The notes under the pieces are model-generated. The model had not been told where the DNA came from. It saw only the letters and a program-made list of their open reading frames with translations, and searched no databases. DNA of 50,050 nucleotides from UBA2112 sp964596695 (GTDB lineage: Bacteria > Patescibacteriota > Saccharimonadia > Saccharimonadales > Saccharimonadaceae): NCBI GenBank assembly GCA_964596695.1, contig CAZQVE010000007.1, positions 1-50,050 of the forward strand, in the 5' to 3' direction. The position numbers and the translations under genes are program-made. This document shows positions 48,694 to 50,050 of this stretch, one piece after another; within the stretch, counting starts at the first letter, position 1, and the number at the start of each line of letters is the position of its first letter.

Positions 48694-48784
48694 TCTCTTT
48701 TATGTTCATGCTTTGAACCGTCTGTGATACATGTCATAATTTTCTCATCTGGGTAAACCAGCGTACAGAAAGAAGGCTGTTACT

Positions 48785-49216
48785 ATGCCAACGACTAAGC
48801 CTAAATTGTCGATTGCCGAAGCGTCAGCCAGGTTACTGGCGCGAGAGTATCCGTCTCTTGACGAGGTGATTCTATGTCGAATCGAGTTTGCTGTAGGCAA
48901 GCATTTGGCTCAACACAGAGCCGATATCGAATCAAGCGACGAAACGGTTAAGACCGCCCTTATCGGTGGTCGGTATGCCGAGTGCGGCGATGTTTTGAGC
49001 GCAGCTGAGGTTCATAGCCTCGGTTGCCAGATAAGCCCTGGATATCATCCGTCCGGAGATGACATCGACATTGTCATGAAGAAGCTGTCCGAACTCCTTG
49101 AGGGGTCGGATCTTCGTGAAGAACTCACCAGCCTTGGGCTGGCTTTCGTCGGGTATCAGAAGTCTCGCCATGATAAGGACGGAGACTGGGCGCTCGGCAT
49201 AAGTAGACAACGGTAA
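48785..49216 (+). CDS. Unknown soluble protein, first of a pair
   Basis: The 143-residue protein is not recognised. It begins MPTTKPKLSIAEASARLLAR and appears helical, with three cysteines and no signal or membrane helix. GAAGG lies about 10 nt before the ATG. The next gene follows after 44 nt on the same strand with no terminator between, so they form one operon of two proteins of equal length (143 residues) but no obvious shared sequence. Confidence 0.65.
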   Translation: MPTTKPKLSIAEASARLLAREYPSLDEVILCRIEFAVGKHLAQHRADIESSDETVKTALIGGRYAECGDVLSAAEVHSLGCQISPGYHPSGDDIDIVMKKLSELLEGSDLREELTSLGLAFVGYQKSRHDKDGDWALGISRQR

Positions 49217-49260
49217 CTCACGTCAAGTACGAACGACGCACCTTACGAAGGAGTAATCTA

Positions 49261-49692
49261 ATGCGATTCATGAACCCCGAAGGAGAAATCTGGTCGGCAC
49301 TGGCAATCGTTGCCAAGTCCGGGATTCCGGTTGTCATGGAGAGTTTTGTCCGCGACATGGTCGATCAGTGGAGACACGCAACCGACGAAACTGTCAGCAT
49401 GAGCGTGTGGGCGGATCAGCGTACTGTCGATGATCTTCTCGGCGAAAAGGGTCAGTACTACAACGAGGCGATGGGTGTGCTGTATAAACTCTCTGTCGAA
49501 GCCATTGGGCGTACGGTCGAGATGGGAGCCGGGAACAGGATCCAGGAAGCGTTTATCAATACGTTGACCCGGTTCCATGTCGATCAGGACAGGCAAGACC
49601 CCCTGCTGATTTATCAAGCATCGACTGGAGAATTCATGTTGGAGCGGTACTCGTCCAACCTCAAGAGGATTCGCAGCCTCCAGAGGGGCTAA
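49261..49692 (+). CDS. Unknown soluble protein, second of a pair
   Basis: The 143-residue protein is not recognised. It has a hydrophobic patch near the start (WSALAIVAKSGIPVVMESF) that is too polar for a membrane helix, then helical charged segments ending LERYSSNLKRIRSLQRG. AAGGAG precedes the ATG by 8 nt, a strong site. A strong rod-like terminator follows. Confidence 0.65.
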   Translation: MRFMNPEGEIWSALAIVAKSGIPVVMESFVRDMVDQWRHATDETVSMSVWADQRTVDDLLGEKGQYYNEAMGVLYKLSVEAIGRTVEMGAGNRIQEAFINTLTRFHVDQDRQDPLLIYQASTGEFMLERYSSNLKRIRSLQRG

Positions 49693-49718
49693 CTAACACA
49701 GTTGCCCGCCCGGACAGA

Positions 49719-49757
49719 CCCCGTCCATGAGTAGAGCCTCGCTCCTCGTGGACGGGG
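49719..49757 (+). terminator. Rod-like terminator after the unknown pair
   Basis: CCCCGTCCATGAG/CTCGTGGACGGGG with a TA step and GAGC-CTC-GCTC tip, followed by CCTACTTTATTT. It is the clearest member of the family seen at 44293 and 48653. Confidence 0.9.
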
Positions 49758-49875
49758 CCTACTTTATTTGAGGGCAGGCTTGACGGCAACGAGCGTTTTG
49801 CCTACAATAGAACTACATTTCGCTGCATAGCGAAGAGGGTCGCGGTAAAGACGCGAAAGTATTTGCTAGAAACCC

Positions 49876-49904
49876 TTTACTCTCCTCGATTTTTTGTGTA
49901 TAAT
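49876..49904 (+). promoter_or_regulatory. Promoter of infA (TTTACT-N17-TATAAT)
   Basis: TTTACT and a perfect TATAAT, spaced 17 bp, end 15 nt before the infA ATG. The predicted leader is about 8 nt and has no Shine-Dalgarno sequence. Confidence 0.8.
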
Positions 49905-49919
49905 GAACCGTTGTTAACT

Positions 49920-50050
49920 ATGGCGAGTCAAAAGGAAGTTATTAAACTGGTAGGTAAGGTCGTGGAAGCACTGCCTAATACTCAGTTTAAAGTCGAACTG
50001 GAGAATGGCCATACCGTTCTGTGCCACATATCGGGCAAGATGCGCAAGCA
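49920..50050 (+). CDS. infA: Translation initiation factor IF-1 (partial, runs off the window)
   Basis: The first 43 codons are visible and begin MASQKEVIKLVGKVVEALPN, then FKVELENGHTVLCHISGKM. This matches the S1-type OB fold of IF-1, which binds the ribosomal A site with IF-2 and IF-3. The gene continues beyond position 50050. Its place after secY fits the usual spc/alpha boundary, but no adk or map gene separates them here; accessory genes do. Confidence 0.93.
   Translation, partial: MASQKEVIKLVGKVVEALPNTQFKVELENGHTVLCHISGKMRK

Overview
The window looks like a chromosomal segment of a Patescibacteria/CPR bacterium, most likely a Saccharibacteria (TM7) relative. The reasons: the str, S10 and spc ribosomal-protein genes are present, but no rpmD (L30) lies between rpsE and rplO. 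The genes are compact and small ORFs are squeezed between ribosomal genes. There is an LPETG surface protein and a sortase, and the code is standard (UGA ends clpP, rpsQ and other genes). The lineage is inferred from gene order and protein style; no database was searched.

Layout. 0-8.5 kb: tRNA-Leu(CAG), a multi-pass membrane protein, a TrmH/SpoU methyltransferase, a tyrosine-rich LPETG surface protein, hisS, two tiny secreted proteins, tig, clpP under a perfect CIRCE operator, and a membrane/secreted gene pair. 8.7-16 kb: rpoB-rpoC; the beta' subunit lacks the cysteines of both usual zinc sites. 16-18.5 kb: a membrane protein divergent from the str operon rpsL-(69-aa ORF)-rpsG. 18.5-29.1 kb: small housekeeping and membrane genes (DUF1801-like, hpt, DUF202-like, yajQ, PAP2, others), then fusA, a Kef-type antiporter, an alpha/beta hydrolase and tuf. 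29.1-32.4 kb: an island of short minus-strand genes, each with its own ribosome site and most with a rod-like terminator, around an isolated rpsJ. One island gene is an acyl-carrier-protein-like ORF interrupted by the sequence CTTTGAC. 32.5-42.6 kb: rplC to rplO, with a 37-aa ORF between rplV and rpsC and three unrelated ORFs between rpsH and rplF. Those three are separated by copies of the rpsH-end/rplF-start junction. 42.7-44.2 kb: secY on its own promoter. 44.2-49.8 kb: accessory genes (small membrane protein, sortase, MarR regulator with MFS exporter, three unknown genes). The window ends inside infA.

How it works together. Most of the window is transcription and translation machinery, with HisRS, a tRNA, trigger factor and ClpP for protein maturation and quality control. 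The sortase at 44.8 kb could anchor the LPETG protein at 2.0 kb. Several single genes have a -10 box 6-9 nt before the start codon, which suggests leaderless mRNAs. Operon-internal and accessory genes use Shine-Dalgarno sites or stop/start overlaps.

The most interesting signals are the duplicated rpsH/rplF junctions around three unrelated small ORFs, the possible +1 frameshift in the ACP-like gene, the zinc-site loss in RpoC, and the NKIN (not NKxD) motif in EF-G.
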